Source: UBA8941 sp963780545 (lineage in GTDB: Archaea; Thermoproteota; Bathyarchaeia; TCS64). Taken from it: DNA of 64,000 bases. Under the pieces are notes generated by a model. That model was given only the letters and a program-made list of their open reading frames with translations. It was not told the origin of the DNA and ran no database searches. Numbering within the stretch: the first letter of the stretch is position 1; each line of letters begins with the position of its first letter. Below, one piece after another: positions 7,438 through 16,670 of the stretch. The stretch is from NCBI GenBank assembly GCA_963780545.1, contig CAWACK010000008.1, positions 434,001-498,000 on the forward strand. Reading direction: 5' to 3'. Made by a program: the position numbers and the translations under genes.

Positions 7438-8289
7438 CTATGGAAGGAGGTTGATGATCGCGAGAGTCGCGTGTACAGCCTCTTCAGTGCGTACTGTCTC
7501 TGTACCCTGCTCGGGGATTGTGTTTAGGTTGAACTGGAAGCAATCCGCGACATCTCTGTGTTCGCGGCGGAGGAGCTCGGGTATACCCTGACGAGGGCTT
7601 CCGAAGGCGACCAGGATACTCCTAGCCTCAGCGAGGCTTGATTTCAACCGCTCTTGCTCCGACACGTAGGGCGTGCCCGTTCTACTTGTGGATATGGTAA
7701 GGTTGTAGAAGCCACTGGAGGCTATTTCACCGAGGCTTTTCTTTGCCGCTTGGATCTCGTAACCCCAATAGTTGGGTATCTCAGCTCTCCGCGCCATCTC
7801 GCAGCGAGGCTCAGGGCTGGTCTCTATGATCTTAACTGTGACTCTACTTCCTCGTGAGGGTGATTTACCGACGAAGCGGATTGGTTTTTCAACACCTATA
7901 TCGACGACGTTGACGCCTTGCTGATCAAGTAAGACGCCCTCACGGTACTCACCTAAGACGAGGTTGGTGGAACTCGCCTCGAGTTGGTGGTGAGGGGTCC
8001 TAAGGGGTTGTAGAACCCCAGCGTACTGGAGTTCGGGTCGCACCGAGTAGATATGCTTACGGAGGAACTGGGGAGTTTCGGCGTAGCCGAGGAGGAGTTT
8101 AATGAAGTTGGACTCGTCGGGTTGGTCGAGGTATATTATTATCTCCTCAACCCGAAAGATGGCGGCGCTTCTAGCTAGGCGTCCTATAATCTCTGTCTTC
8201 TCACGGAGGTTCGAATATTCTGAGACTAAGGATGCGGGCACTGCAATGGATAGCCTACTCTTTCGCCTGCTTGCATTCAACTCTCTCAC
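7438..8289 (-). CDS. SPOUT-family RNA methyltransferase (SPOUT1/MTH1-like)
   Basis: A 283-residue member of the archaeal/eukaryotic SPOUT methyltransferase group formerly DUF171 (Methanothermobacter MTH1, human SPOUT1/CENP-32), likely modifying rRNA using S-adenosylmethionine. Seen in the sequence: an N-terminal LSIAVPASL strand, an inserted OB-like segment in the middle, and the C-terminal trefoil-knot features ILVAFGSPRQGIPELL and FNLNTIPEQGTETVRTEEAVHATLAIINLL, which form the SAM-binding knot. The start overlaps the end of the DUF2209-like gene by 35 nt, so it is translationally coupled in a three-gene cluster with the phosphosugar isomerase. Confidence 0.85.
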   Translation of the reverse strand: MRELNASRRKSRLSIAVPASLVSEYSNLREKTEIIGRLARSAAIFRVEEIIIYLDQPDESNFIKLLLGYAETPQFLRKHIYSVRPELQYAGVLQPLRTPHHQLEASSTNLVLGEYREGVLLDQQGVNVVDIGVEKPIRFVGKSPSRGSRVTVKIIETSPEPRCEMARRAEIPNYWGYEIQAAKKSLGEIASSGFYNLTISTSRTGTPYVSEQERLKSSLAEARSILVAFGSPRQGIPELLRREHRDVADCFQFNLNTIPEQGTETVRTEEAVHATLAIINLLP

Positions 8290-8776
8290 CTGATTTGATC
8301 CTGGGCCATGCCTTCCAGCCTGTCTTTACGAAGCGCTCACGCTTATCAACGTCGTGGAGGACCCAGGCGAGGGATTTATTGAAGCCACGTAAATGTTTGA
8401 CCTGATCCATGGTGCCGACGCCGAGACGGCTAAGGTGCTTTATGTACTCCTCCTCAGCAATCTCTTGTGTTGTGCCTGTTATCTTGCAAGGGATAATTTT
8501 GTATCCCTCATTAGTGAAGGCTTTTCTCACCTCGGATAGGATGTAGCCAGTGCATATGTGTATAGGCTCGCCTTTCGTTATGCTCAGGGCTTCAGCCCCC
8601 TCCCTAGCGATAACGAGGACATATGAGAGGTAGGCTTTCGCTTTGAATGCGGGGCCCTGAAAAGCCTCGACGGGAATCTCTCCGACGAATTTTTCGTTGG
8701 TGCCGATACGCCTCATGACTATTACAGCGCCGCCTATGAGGTCTCCCCACCCGGAATCATCTACCTCAACAACCAT
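8255..8776 (-). CDS. DUF2209-like archaeal conserved protein
   Basis: About 173 residues resembling the archaea-specific DUF2209 family, which has been suggested to adopt an RNase H-like fold. The amino end VVEVDDSGWGDLIGGAVIV carries the acidic pair and GxG turn expected of that fold; a second conserved region is EPIHICTGYILSEVRKAF. I place the start at ATG 8776, immediately before this motif, because the 24 residues added by an upstream in-frame start (8848) look unlike the family. The gene lies between the phosphosugar isomerase and the SPOUT methyltransferase and overlaps the latter. Function unknown. Confidence 0.65.
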   Translation of the reverse strand: MVVEVDDSGWGDLIGGAVIVMRRIGTNEKFVGEIPVEAFQGPAFKAKAYLSYVLVIAREGAEALSITKGEPIHICTGYILSEVRKAFTNEGYKIIPCKITGTTQEIAEEEYIKHLSRLGVGTMDQVKHLRGFNKSLAWVLHDVDKRERFVKTGWKAWPRIKSGERVECKQAKE

Positions 8777-8867
8777 CAGAAACGCCTGTGATTCACCTAC
8801 GACTGCACCCGTTAAAAAGCTGAGGAATACTACTGTACGCACCAACAAGCCATACGTTTGTGTTTTC

Positions 8868-9914
8868 CTAATCTCGTTTTAGGCGGTCAATAGATTCTAC
8901 GGTGCTTGGGTCTTTCCCATATAGTACTCCTAGGTAAGCACTGACGTAGTCGCCGACGTAGAGAGCGGATAGGATACGGGCGAGTCTCCCTTCTCCCCGT
9001 GCCGTGACTTCAAGAACCTTTCCGAAGTTGGGTTTGATGAGATTGATGAACCTTCGTGTCTTTGCCTCGAGGTGCTCCCCCTCCATCGGGTCCAAGAGGA
9101 AAACGACACAAAGCTTCGAAAGGAGTGCCCTATCGGCTTCCCCTGCCATTATGGCGTTGTGGAAAGCCTCAGGGATTATGCTGAAGCCTGCAGGGCTTTT
9201 GCTGTTCTCGTTTAGCTGTGTGTTCCATCGATAGGCGACAGCCTCATGTATATGGCTGCCATAGACGAGAGGAATGTATGATTTTAGCTCTTCAGCGAGC
9301 CTCTTTGCAGGGTTGGATTTAATGGAGTTCTCCGGTCTCATTTCCTCGCGGAGCTCCTTGAGGACGTTTAATGCCTCTTTAACCTCCCACCACGAGTCCT
9401 GGATGATGCCTGCCTTCCTCGCTGCGACTACCAGTGAGAAAAACTGGTGGGCTAAAGCGGCTCGAGGTTGGAAGCCTGGGGGCATCTTGAAGAGAGGAAT
9501 ATGAGCGGAACGAACCCTCTTCTCCAGCTCCCCGCCGGATGTGAATGCCACTATCTTCGCTCCCTTTCCCCGTCCATCCTCGAAGGAGCTTAGTGTCTCC
9601 TCTGTGTTCCCGGAGTAGCTTACGGCGAAGAGTAATGTATCTTTTCCGACGAAGCTGGGGAGAATATAGTCGCGGTATACCACGATCGGTACCCTAGATG
9701 TAGGCTGTAGCCAGTCCCTGAGTAGGAGGCCACCGACGGCGGATCCACCCATCCCGGTTATTATCAGGTTTTTGAATGGTCTTATCTTTAGGTCCACCTT
9801 TTCTGCGGCATCGATAGCCTCCTCAGCGCTCTCCGGAAGAGTCGTGATGACGTCTAGCATCCCCCTCTGATCTATGTGGACGAGGTATTCCAAGTCGTTT
9901 AAGGGGCTGTCCAT
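8868..9914 (-). CDS. Bifunctional phosphoglucose/phosphomannose isomerase
   Basis: A 348-residue SIS-domain isomerase of the archaeal bifunctional PGI/PMI family, interconverting glucose-6-P or mannose-6-P with fructose-6-P. The first SIS motif is IITGMGGSAVGGLLL and the second is FAVSYSGNTEETLSS, both phosphosugar-binding; RWNTQLNENSKSPAG and IIPEAFHNAIMAGE carry the catalytic Glu and His of the family. It heads a leftward cluster with the DUF2209-like and SPOUT genes. In an organism with a PfkB kinase this would feed sugar phosphates into glycolysis/gluconeogenesis. Confidence 0.9.
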   Translation of the reverse strand: MDSPLNDLEYLVHIDQRGMLDVITTLPESAEEAIDAAEKVDLKIRPFKNLIITGMGGSAVGGLLLRDWLQPTSRVPIVVYRDYILPSFVGKDTLLFAVSYSGNTEETLSSFEDGRGKGAKIVAFTSGGELEKRVRSAHIPLFKMPPGFQPRAALAHQFFSLVVAARKAGIIQDSWWEVKEALNVLKELREEMRPENSIKSNPAKRLAEELKSYIPLVYGSHIHEAVAYRWNTQLNENSKSPAGFSIIPEAFHNAIMAGEADRALLSKLCVVFLLDPMEGEHLEAKTRRFINLIKPNFGKVLEVTARGEGRLARILSALYVGDYVSAYLGVLYGKDPSTVESIDRLKRD

Positions 9915-9988
9915 CGCTTGAAGAAGATGTGTTGCGGGTAATTTTTAACTTTCGAAACTTGGTGACTTGTCTCACACGCGGTTCGTGT

Positions 9989-10192
9989 TTACTTGTTGAG
10001 ATAAGCCGGATCCTCTTCAACCGAAATGGCGTCTGTCGGGCATGGGGCGACGCAGCTCATGCAGCAGACGCAGTCCTTCATGTTGGCGACTTCGACTCTG
10101 TCCTCGATGTCCACGTAGACCCCCCAAGGGCAGATGCTCACACACGTTTTGCAGTAGACGCATTTATCGTAGTCGATGGTGACTTTATGCAA
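9989..10192 (-). CDS. 2[4Fe-4S] ferredoxin
   Basis: About 67 residues with two CxxCxxCxxxCP clusters: CVYCKTCVSICP and CVCCMSCVAPCP, each for one [4Fe-4S], giving a low-potential electron carrier. I take TTG 10192 as the start since the family begins directly with HKVTIDYDKC and GGGAGG lies about 7 nt upstream; a longer in-frame form from 10240 adds 16 atypical residues. It could serve the 2-oxoacid:ferredoxin oxidoreductase or aldo/keto reductase encoded elsewhere in the window. Confidence 0.9.
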   Translation of the reverse strand: MHKVTIDYDKCVYCKTCVSICPWGVYVDIEDRVEVANMKDCVCCMSCVAPCPTDAISVEEDPAYLNK

Positions 10193-10439
10193 TCTCCTCC
10201 CTCCCCTCGGAGAGATAGGTTGAGAGATATAAAAAAACAATTGGACGACAACGACTACAACCTCCTATACTCTAATTATACTAAGAGATAGTGAGACATA
10301 TGCTCCAAAAGGCGATTTTAAAACAGGCTAAAGCAGTCGAGAAACATACGAAAATAAAAATTTGAACCCCGAACGGTTACGATCCCAACTCTAGGTATAA
10401 GTGGTTAAATCCCCGAACCCCCAACAAGACACCAATACC

Positions 10440-10444
10440 GGAGG
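10440..10444 (+). promoter_or_regulatory. Ribosome binding site that sets the gcvPA start
   Basis: GGAGG ends 7 nt before ATG 10452. It lies inside a longer in-frame extension beginning at 10401 and so argues for the internal ATG. Confidence 0.7.
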
Positions 10445-10451
10445 CAAACAC

Positions 10452-11831
10452 ATGAGCAGAGCCCACCCGTATCTACCAAATAGCGTACCCGAGATCAAGG
10501 AGAAGATGATGGATGAGATCGGCGTACGATCAATCGACGACCTTTACGTCGACATCCCAGAAAAGTTACGCTTCAAAGGCGAGCTACAAGTTCCAGGCCC
10601 TTACACGGAGCAGGAGGTCAAGAAATTCGTATCTGAAACCCTCGAGAAGAACACACCTCTCAAATGTGCTCCCTTTCTAGGCGGCGGCGTCTGGCCACAT
10701 TACGTGCCTGCAGTCGTCGACGAGGTCGTTCACCGAGCCGAATTTTTGACCAGCTACACTCCCTACCAGCCTGAGATAAGCCAAGGTATACTTCAATCCA
10801 TCTTCGAGTATCAGAGTTTAATCTGTGAACTCGTCGAGATGGCTGTTGCCAACGCCAGCATGTACGACTGGTCCAGCGCACTAGGCGAAGCAGCCCTTCT
10901 CGCCAGTAGGCTCAATCATAGAGACATAATCCTAGTCCCTCATAACATCAGTCCAGCACGTCTAGCAGTCCTCAAAACCTATACAAGCCCAGCCGGGATG
11001 AAGATAGAAAAAATCGACAACGACTCCGAGACCGGCCAATCTGACCTAGAAGATCTTAAGGCCAAGGTCGACGATAAGACCGCCGCCGTCTACATCGAGA
11101 ATCCCAGCTACCTCGGCTATGCTGAGGAGAACGCCCAAGCTATAGGCGAGATCACTCACGACATGAAGGCACTCTACATCGTCGGTGTTGACCCCATCAG
11201 CCTCGGCTTATTAAAGGCTCCAGGTAAATATGGCGCGGATGTCGTAGTCGGAGAAGGGCAGCCACTCGGCAGCCACATGAGCTATGGTGGCCCGCTCCTC
11301 GGCATTTTTGCCTGTAACCACGACAACGCAATCATACGCCAGATGCCAGGCCGCATCATCGGTGTAACCGAGACAATCGCGGATAAACGCAGAGCCTACG
11401 TCATGACCCTCCAGACACGTGAGCAACACATCCGTCGAGAGAAGGCTACCAGTAACATTTGCAGCAACGAGGCACTTTGCAGCGTTGCAGGCGCCGTCTA
11501 CCTCAGCCTACTCGGCCCCAATGGCCTCAGAGACCTCGCGGAGACATGTACAAGTCGCGCCCACTACGCCATCCGGAGGATTAACGACCTCGAAGGAGTT
11601 AAGGCACCCCACTTCAATGCCTACCACTTTAAGGAGTTCACCGTCCAATATGAGAGGAAGAGAGCGACGGAGGTCAACAGGACTCTTCTACTCTACGGCT
11701 ACCAGGGCGGTAAGCCCCTGAAGGGTGAGTTCCCCGAACTCGGCGAATCTGCACTCTTCTGTGTCACGGAGATGCACACCAAGAAAGACATAGATGGCCT
11801 CGTGGCCGCCATAAAGGAGGCGACCCAGTGA
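10452..11831 (+). CDS. gcvPA: Glycine decarboxylase P-protein subunit 1
   Basis: The 459-residue alpha half of the two-subunit glycine dehydrogenase (decarboxylating), which with GcvPB, PLP and lipoyl-GcvH releases CO2 from glycine. Characteristic stretches include YTPYQPEISQGILQSIFEYQ, the GGPLLGIFAC turn and the RIIGVTETIADKRRAYVMTLQ segment. ATG 10452 follows a perfect GGAGG. The stop overlaps the start of gcvPB by 4 nt. gcvT, gcvH and lpd are not in the window, so whether the pathway runs toward glycine breakdown or synthesis cannot be said. Confidence 0.95.
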   Translation: MSRAHPYLPNSVPEIKEKMMDEIGVRSIDDLYVDIPEKLRFKGELQVPGPYTEQEVKKFVSETLEKNTPLKCAPFLGGGVWPHYVPAVVDEVVHRAEFLTSYTPYQPEISQGILQSIFEYQSLICELVEMAVANASMYDWSSALGEAALLASRLNHRDIILVPHNISPARLAVLKTYTSPAGMKIEKIDNDSETGQSDLEDLKAKVDDKTAAVYIENPSYLGYAEENAQAIGEITHDMKALYIVGVDPISLGLLKAPGKYGADVVVGEGQPLGSHMSYGGPLLGIFACNHDNAIIRQMPGRIIGVTETIADKRRAYVMTLQTREQHIRREKATSNICSNEALCSVAGAVYLSLLGPNGLRDLAETCTSRAHYAIRRINDLEGVKAPHFNAYHFKEFTVQYERKRATEVNRTLLLYGYQGGKPLKGEFPELGESALFCVTEMHTKKDIDGLVAAIKEATQ

Positions 11832-13366
11832 TGACGGTACGCAAGTTTAGGCAGGCAGACTGGGAGGAGCCTCTCATCTTCGAGCTCAGTCATGAGGGAA
11901 GATATGGTTTCCATCCGCCGGAGGCAGAGGAGGAGATCCGCGACGAGGTCAATATAGAGTGGCTCGTCCCTCAGGGCATCGCCAGGGAGACCCCTGGAGG
12001 TCTCCCCGAGATTAGCGAGATCGAGGTCCTCCGCCACTACATCCACCTCAGCCAGATGAATTATGGTGTCAACTCAGGGCTCATTTACCCCCTCGGTAGC
12101 TGCACAATGAAGTACAATCCAATAATCAACGAGGTCCTCGCAGGTCACCCTAGCCTCACCGGGGCTCACCCCGACCAGGACCCATCCACAGTCCAAGGTG
12201 TTCTTGAGTTCCTCTATAGGATGAAGCAGGGCTACCTTTCAGTAACTGGGATGGACGACGCGACGCTCCAACCCGCAGCTGGCGCCCATGGGGAGTGGAC
12301 CGGCATCATGCTGATCCGTGCATACCACCAAGACCGCGGCGAACTTTCCCAGCGTAACGAGATCATCATACCTGACAGCGCCCACGGCACCAACCCAGCG
12401 TCCGCTGCTATGGGTGGTTTCAAGATCGTTGAAGTCCCCAGTGGCCCAGATGGCTGCGTAAACATCGAGGCACTAAAGGCAGTGGTCGGACCACATACCG
12501 CAGGTCTCATGCTTACAAACCCAAACACTCTAGGAATATTCGACCACCAGATCGCCGACATCGCCGACATCGTCCACAAGTCGGGTGGCCTCATGTACTA
12601 TGACGGTGCTAACCTCAACGCCATCATGGGTAAATGCCGACCAGGCGACATGGGATTCGACATCGTACACGTCAACCTTCATAAAACCTTCAGCACACCC
12701 CACGGTGGGGGTGGACCAGGCAGCGGCCCAGTGGGCTGCAAATCATTTTTAGCCAATTACCTCCCCGTCCCCGACATCATCTACAAGGATGGAAAATATA
12801 GCCTAAGCTACGATAAGCCGAAAAGCATCGGCAAAGTACATGGCTATTACGGTAATGTCAACGTCATCCTAAAAGCCTACGCGTATATGTTGACGATGGG
12901 TCCCGAGGGCCTTAAGGAAGCCTCCGAAATCAGTGTTTTAAACGCTAACTACGTTGCCAGAAAACTTAAGGACACAAAGGGTCTCAGCCTTCCCTTCGCG
13001 TCTGAGAAGCCAAGGATGCATGAGGCGGTCCTAAGCGCCTCGAAGTTGAGTGAAGAGACTACGGTCCGCGCCCTAAACGTCGCCAAGAATCTACTTGACC
13101 ACGGCCTCCATGCACCTACCATATACTTCCCACAGATTGTACAAGAAGCGCTTATGGTTGAACCCACGGAAACCGAGCCCGTCGAATCCCTTGATGACTT
13201 CATCGAGGTAGTTAAGAAGACCTGTGAGGTTGCTTACACGAACCCGCAGGAGGCCCTTAAAGCGCCTGTAAACACCGTGGTTGGTAAGCTCGACGAGGCG
13301 AAGGCGGCTCACCCGAAGACGATCTGCCTCAGCTGGCGCAAACTCTGCCAGCTAATTGCTGAATAA
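11828..13366 (+). CDS. gcvPB: Glycine decarboxylase P-protein subunit 2
   Basis: The 512-residue beta half of glycine decarboxylase, carrying the PLP cofactor. The Schiff-base lysine lies in VNLHKTFSTPHGGGGPG (Lys about residue 286), and GSCTMKYNP near residue 95 and DSAHGTNPASAAM are classical P-protein motifs. Start can be GTG 11828 or the adjacent ATG 11831; both overlap the gcvPA stop, indicating translational coupling. Length normal for archaeal GcvPB. A stem-loop overlaps its stop codon. Confidence 0.95.
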   Translation: MMTVRKFRQADWEEPLIFELSHEGRYGFHPPEAEEEIRDEVNIEWLVPQGIARETPGGLPEISEIEVLRHYIHLSQMNYGVNSGLIYPLGSCTMKYNPIINEVLAGHPSLTGAHPDQDPSTVQGVLEFLYRMKQGYLSVTGMDDATLQPAAGAHGEWTGIMLIRAYHQDRGELSQRNEIIIPDSAHGTNPASAAMGGFKIVEVPSGPDGCVNIEALKAVVGPHTAGLMLTNPNTLGIFDHQIADIADIVHKSGGLMYYDGANLNAIMGKCRPGDMGFDIVHVNLHKTFSTPHGGGGPGSGPVGCKSFLANYLPVPDIIYKDGKYSLSYDKPKSIGKVHGYYGNVNVILKAYAYMLTMGPEGLKEASEISVLNANYVARKLKDTKGLSLPFASEKPRMHEAVLSASKLSEETTVRALNVAKNLLDHGLHAPTIYFPQIVQEALMVEPTETEPVESLDDFIEVVKKTCEVAYTNPQEALKAPVNTVVGKLDEAKAAHPKTICLSWRKLCQLIAE

Positions 13367-13384
13367 GGAACCTTTTTTATTCAG
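13359..13384 (+). terminator. Stem-loop with T-run at gcvPB stop
   Basis: CTGAATAA (13359-13366) and TTATTCAG (13377-13384) form a perfect 8-bp stem around a GGAACCTTTT loop, with a six-T run on its 3' arm. The left arm contains the gcvPB stop codon. It may end transcription or stabilise the mRNA end before the next gene, 31 nt on. Confidence 0.4.
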
Positions 13385-13414
13385 ATCGTGCAGATAGGCG
13401 GGTAAGGATCCCGT

Positions 13415-13933
13415 ATGCTTCCCATCATGGTCGCCCTTGAACTCGACTTCCTCAAGACTCCACCAATGGCGACTTACGCGATCCTCGTCATCGCCGTTGG
13501 CCTCGGTACACTAACAAGCTTTGTCAACGTCAAGATGATGGACCTCAAAGCCTATAGAAAGATGATGATTGACAGCGCTAAGGCCCAGACCCAGATGATG
13601 GCGGCCGCTAAGAGCGGGAATCAGAGGGCTATAGACAAAGCGCAGAAGAAGCAACAAGAAGTCATGGGACAGCAGAGCAAGATGAGCATGGACAGGCTCA
13701 AGATCAGCCTCTTTTTCATGATTCCCTTCCTACTTATCTGGCAGCTCCTCGGCAGCTTCTTCGGAAGCATAATCATAGCCTACTTCCCCTTCAGCTTTCC
13801 ACTAATCCCGAGCCAGTTAAGCGTCGCTAACTGGTATCTCATCTGTAGCTTCTGCTCAAGCATAATAATAAGTCGTGTACTCGGCCTCACCTTCGAGATA
13901 GACCCGGAGGAGAGGACAATCAAAGATGAGTAA
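13415..13933 (+). CDS. DUF106/EMC3-TMCO1-like membrane insertase family protein
   Basis: A 172-residue archaeal DUF106 protein, related to the Oxa1 superfamily members EMC3 and TMCO1 that insert membrane proteins. It has an N-terminal helix (ILVIAVGLGTLTSFV), a charged coiled-coil hairpin (residues ~40-95; KAQTQMMAAAKSGNQRAIDKAQKKQQEVM), then hydrophobic segments LFFMIPFLLIWQLLGSFFG and NWYLICSFCSSIIISRVLG. The gene order DUF106-cmk-rpl14e is conserved in many archaea, where it follows secY and adk. The stop overlaps the cmk start by 8 nt. Confidence 0.88.
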   Translation: MLPIMVALELDFLKTPPMATYAILVIAVGLGTLTSFVNVKMMDLKAYRKMMIDSAKAQTQMMAAAKSGNQRAIDKAQKKQQEVMGQQSKMSMDRLKISLFFMIPFLLIWQLLGSFFGSIIIAYFPFSFPLIPSQLSVANWYLICSFCSSIIISRVLGLTFEIDPEERTIKDE

Positions 13934-14471
13934 GCGGCGTCTCGTAGTAACCGTTGCTGGGCCACATGGATCAGGTCGGACAACGCAGGCCACTAGACTT
14001 GCTAAGGCATTCGGGTTCAGATACGTCTCCACGGGCACCATCTTCAGGGAGAGGGCGGCTGAACTGAACGTCACTTTGGAGGAGATGACTAGGATCGCTG
14101 CAGCGGATGAATCCTTCGACAGGTTCCTTGACGACCGAGCTAGGAAGGAAACGTTAGAAGGAGGAGTCGTCCTTGATGCTACCCTATCGGGGTGGATGGC
14201 GGATAAGCCGGATATAAGGATCTACCTCACAGCGCCTCTAGATGTGAGGGTTCGCCGCATCATCGAAAGGGAGAAGCGAGACTTTGAAGAAGTTGAGCGG
14301 GAGACGAAGCTCCGCGAGGAGGCGGAGAGGGAGAGGTTCCTCCGCTATTACGGCATCGACCTCGACGAACTAACAGTTTATGACCTCGTTCTGAACACAG
14401 CAATCTTCGACGCGGAGGCTGTCGCGAATATCCTTAAAAACGTCGTCGAAGCATACATGGGAGGAAGTTGA
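13926..14471 (+). CDS. cmk: Cytidylate kinase (archaeal type)
   Basis: A 181-residue P-loop nucleoside monophosphate kinase converting CMP/dCMP to the diphosphate. The Walker A is AGPHGSGRTTQATRLA (residues ~11-26), followed by RYVSTGTIFRE, a short NMP-binding region, and the lid region RVRRIIEREKRDFEE. Archaeal Cmk is shorter than the bacterial form, as here. It overlaps the preceding DUF106 gene and is 4 nt from rpl14e, in the usual archaeal order. Confidence 0.92.
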   Translation: MSKRRLVVTVAGPHGSGRTTQATRLAKAFGFRYVSTGTIFRERAAELNVTLEEMTRIAAADESFDRFLDDRARKETLEGGVVLDATLSGWMADKPDIRIYLTAPLDVRVRRIIEREKRDFEEVERETKLREEAERERFLRYYGIDLDELTVYDLVLNTAIFDAEAVANILKNVVEAYMGGS

Positions 14472-14475
14472 ACCT

Positions 14476-14709
14476 ATGCCCGCATTCGAAGTTGGGAGGA
14501 TCTGCGTTAAGACAGCCGGCAGGGATGCCGGTAAACGCTGCGTCGTAGTCGACATCATGGATAAGAACTTCGCCCTCGTCACAGGACCTAAGGATAAGAC
14601 TGGTGTACGCCGCAGGAGGGTGAATCTGAATCACCTAAAGCCCCTCGAGGAGAAAGTTGTGATCGAGAAGGACGCTTCAGATGAACAGATCTCCGCTCTC
14701 ATCAAGTGA
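14476..14709 (+). CDS. rpl14e: Ribosomal protein L14e (eL14)
   Basis: A 77-residue KOW-type SH3-like protein of the archaeal large ribosomal subunit. The opening FEVGRICVKTAGRDAGKRCV and the TGPKDKTGVRRRRVNLNHL segment match archaeal L14e closely. It is the last gene of the DUF106-cmk-rpl14e cluster; cbf5, often next in other archaea, does not follow. Behind it is a 198-nt AT-rich gap. Confidence 0.93.
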   Translation: MPAFEVGRICVKTAGRDAGKRCVVVDIMDKNFALVTGPKDKTGVRRRRVNLNHLKPLEEKVVIEKDASDEQISALIK

Positions 14710-14907
14710 TGCGGAAAACTTTACCTCGGCTTATCTTATGCTCAAGTTGTGCATTGGAGCAAAGATTGTTTTCTATTTATGCGAATGGGATAGTTGTACA
14801 ATAAAATCAGGTATCCAGTAACAGGATATTGTCTCAATATACATAGTAATATTACACCTAATCTAAACTATTGATGATAAAATATTAGATCCAGAAAAGA
14901 GAATCCT

Positions 14908-15159
14908 CTACTTCTTCTCCAAGTAGGCTACGTTGTTTACAACTGAGATCTCAATCTTATCATCCAGATCGCGGGCATTGATTCTCTTCTTCAGTTGTGT
15001 TCTTAAATAATTAGCGTCCTTGCCTGTAACCTCAACTTTAACTAGACTGGACTTACTACCGAGGAACTTCTCGATAATTGGGTCATATTTGCTGCCCTTT
15101 CTGTATCGCCTAGAAGGTTTCTTCTCAACATCAACCAATTTGAATGGTATATCACTCAT
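14908..15159 (-). CDS. Small basic conserved protein, unknown function
   Basis: An 83-residue protein that I cannot assign. It has a basic N-terminal stretch (VEKKPSRRYRKGSKYD), then a predicted alpha/beta part with KVEVTGKDANYLRTQLKKR and a final strand ISVVNNVAYLEKK. The size, charge and the K/R-rich patch suggest a nucleic-acid- or ribosome-associated protein. It stands alone between AT-rich gaps, oriented away from the ribosomal cluster. Confidence 0.7.
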   Translation of the reverse strand: MSDIPFKLVDVEKKPSRRYRKGSKYDPIIEKFLGSKSSLVKVEVTGKDANYLRTQLKKRINARDLDDKIEISVVNNVAYLEKK

Positions 15160-15281
15160 TTTTTTCTACCGTATAAAAACTGATCATATCCATTAATTAA
15201 ATCTATTGTATAGATTCATCATCAAGCTGGAAAATATCATTAATGTATATATTATGGATGGACTTGAACCGGTCAAATTGT

Positions 15282-16412
15282 CTACTCTAAACACACTTGC
15301 CTAATAGACTCTTTGTAGGTTTTTAGTCCTAGCTCAAGTTGTTTTATAGTTATGTATTCATCAGGTGTGTGAGCTTGATCGATGTTTCCAGGTCCACATA
15401 TTACAGTCGGTACTCCAGCTTTTGTGTAGTTTACCGCTTCGGTATAATATGGCGCTCCAATAGGTTGTTTCTTCAGTATCTTGCCGAGTAGCTTGACGAC
15501 TTCACTGTCTTCAGAGACATCGAGGGGAGGATTTGTTCTGGAGTCAAGCACCTTAGCTTTGAACTCGGGATCTCTTTCTTCACATGTCTTTATGAGGACT
15601 CTCAGCCACTCCCTTGTAGTTGCAGGTTTCTCGTGGCCGGGTATCAATCTCATATTAAGTGTTAGTGTGCACTTGTCGGGTATGATGTTAGACTTGAATC
15701 CGCCATCGATCAAAGTGCATTCGATGGTGGTTGGCCCTAGGAGTGGATGTGGCTTCTTATTGAGGATTTTCTGGAATTTTCTCAGTTCTTGAAGTAGGTC
15801 CGAGGCCTTCGATATGGCGTTGATTCCTAGCTCGGGTCGGCTGCTATGAGCTGCCTTGCCTTGAACCATAATCCTTGCACCGCCCGAGCCTTTATGGGAG
15901 CGTACTATCTCCATCATGCTTGGCTCAGGGATGATTCCAAGTCGCGCTTCTTTTCTTGAGATCTTCCCTTCTTCGATGACTTTAGTGACGTACCAGCCGC
16001 CTGTGTCTTCACCCGCTGTGAAACTGAGTGTCAGTTGGCGTTTGTATTTCTCCTTGGCGAGTGTCTTGGCGGCCTCGAGTAACGTAGCATCGGGGCCTTT
16101 CATGTCGCAGGCTCCCCGCCCGTAGAGTTTACCGTTTTTGACGGTTGCTTCAAAGGGGGGTGTTATCTTCCAATGGTTTAGGTCGCCAGCGGGAACTACG
16201 TCGATGTGGCCGCTTAGAAGTAGCCCGGGACCTTTCCCTTCTCCGATCTTGCCGATTACATTAGCGCGGTCTTCGTCGACTATCTGGAGCTCAGCGTTAG
16301 CGCCGATGTCCTCAAGGTAATCCTTTATCCATTTAGCCAATGGTAGCTCCCTCGTGGGAGGCCCCGATGTGTCATATGAGATAAGGGTCTTCGCCGTCTC
16401 AACAACAGACAT
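15282..16412 (-). CDS. M20 family metallopeptidase, ArgE/DapE-like
   Basis: A 376-residue zinc amidohydrolase of the ArgE/DapE group, hydrolysing N-acyl amino acids or a related amide. Metal-ligand motifs are LLLSGHIDVVPAGD (His, Asp), GRGACDMKG (bridging Asp), FTAGEDTGG (catalytic Glu and a neighbouring ligand acid) and the C-terminal QAHTPDEYI (final His); a central dimerisation domain lies about residues 175-285. Substrate cannot be told apart (N-acetylornithine, N-acetylcitrulline, succinyl-diaminopimelate). It is separate from other biosynthetic genes in the window. Confidence 0.88.
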   Translation of the reverse strand: MSVVETAKTLISYDTSGPPTRELPLAKWIKDYLEDIGANAELQIVDEDRANVIGKIGEGKGPGLLLSGHIDVVPAGDLNHWKITPPFEATVKNGKLYGRGACDMKGPDATLLEAAKTLAKEKYKRQLTLSFTAGEDTGGWYVTKVIEEGKISRKEARLGIIPEPSMMEIVRSHKGSGGARIMVQGKAAHSSRPELGINAISKASDLLQELRKFQKILNKKPHPLLGPTTIECTLIDGGFKSNIIPDKCTLTLNMRLIPGHEKPATTREWLRVLIKTCEERDPEFKAKVLDSRTNPPLDVSEDSEVVKLLGKILKKQPIGAPYYTEAVNYTKAGVPTVICGPGNIDQAHTPDEYITIKQLELGLKTYKESIRQVCLE

Positions 16413-16578
16413 TTTCGTCTATTGAGTCTGGGTTAGGGGTATTAGAAACTGGTGGATTGTTGAAGAGTACATGTCAATGAATGTTCTGCTTTGTTGTGCA
16501 TTCTCGCTTTGTAAAGTAAATTCGTGGCTGCGCTTTCAATCCTGAAAGAACAAGATAAATGGGTTTTTCCTAGCGCGT

Positions 16579-16670
16579 GATATGGTAGATCGCTGCTACT
16601 GTCACGCTTGTTGCAGTCACCAATACTCTAATCGTCTTCGCATCAACCGTAGAATCACTGATTAAGAATT
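16579..16670 (-). pseudogene. Remnant copy of the small membrane-protein gene at 17977-18299
   Basis: About 92 bp at 16579-16670 match 18228-18319, in the same orientation and 1649 bp apart, at roughly 80% identity by eye. The match covers the translation start and the first ~24 codons: read leftward the copy gives VDAKTIRVLVTATSVTVAAIY beginning from a mutated start, against VDAQTIGVLVTATSMTLAAIY in the intact gene. The rest is missing. The two copies bracket the aldo/keto reductase gene. The rest of the 400-nt gap 16413-16812 shows nothing I can support. Confidence 0.7.
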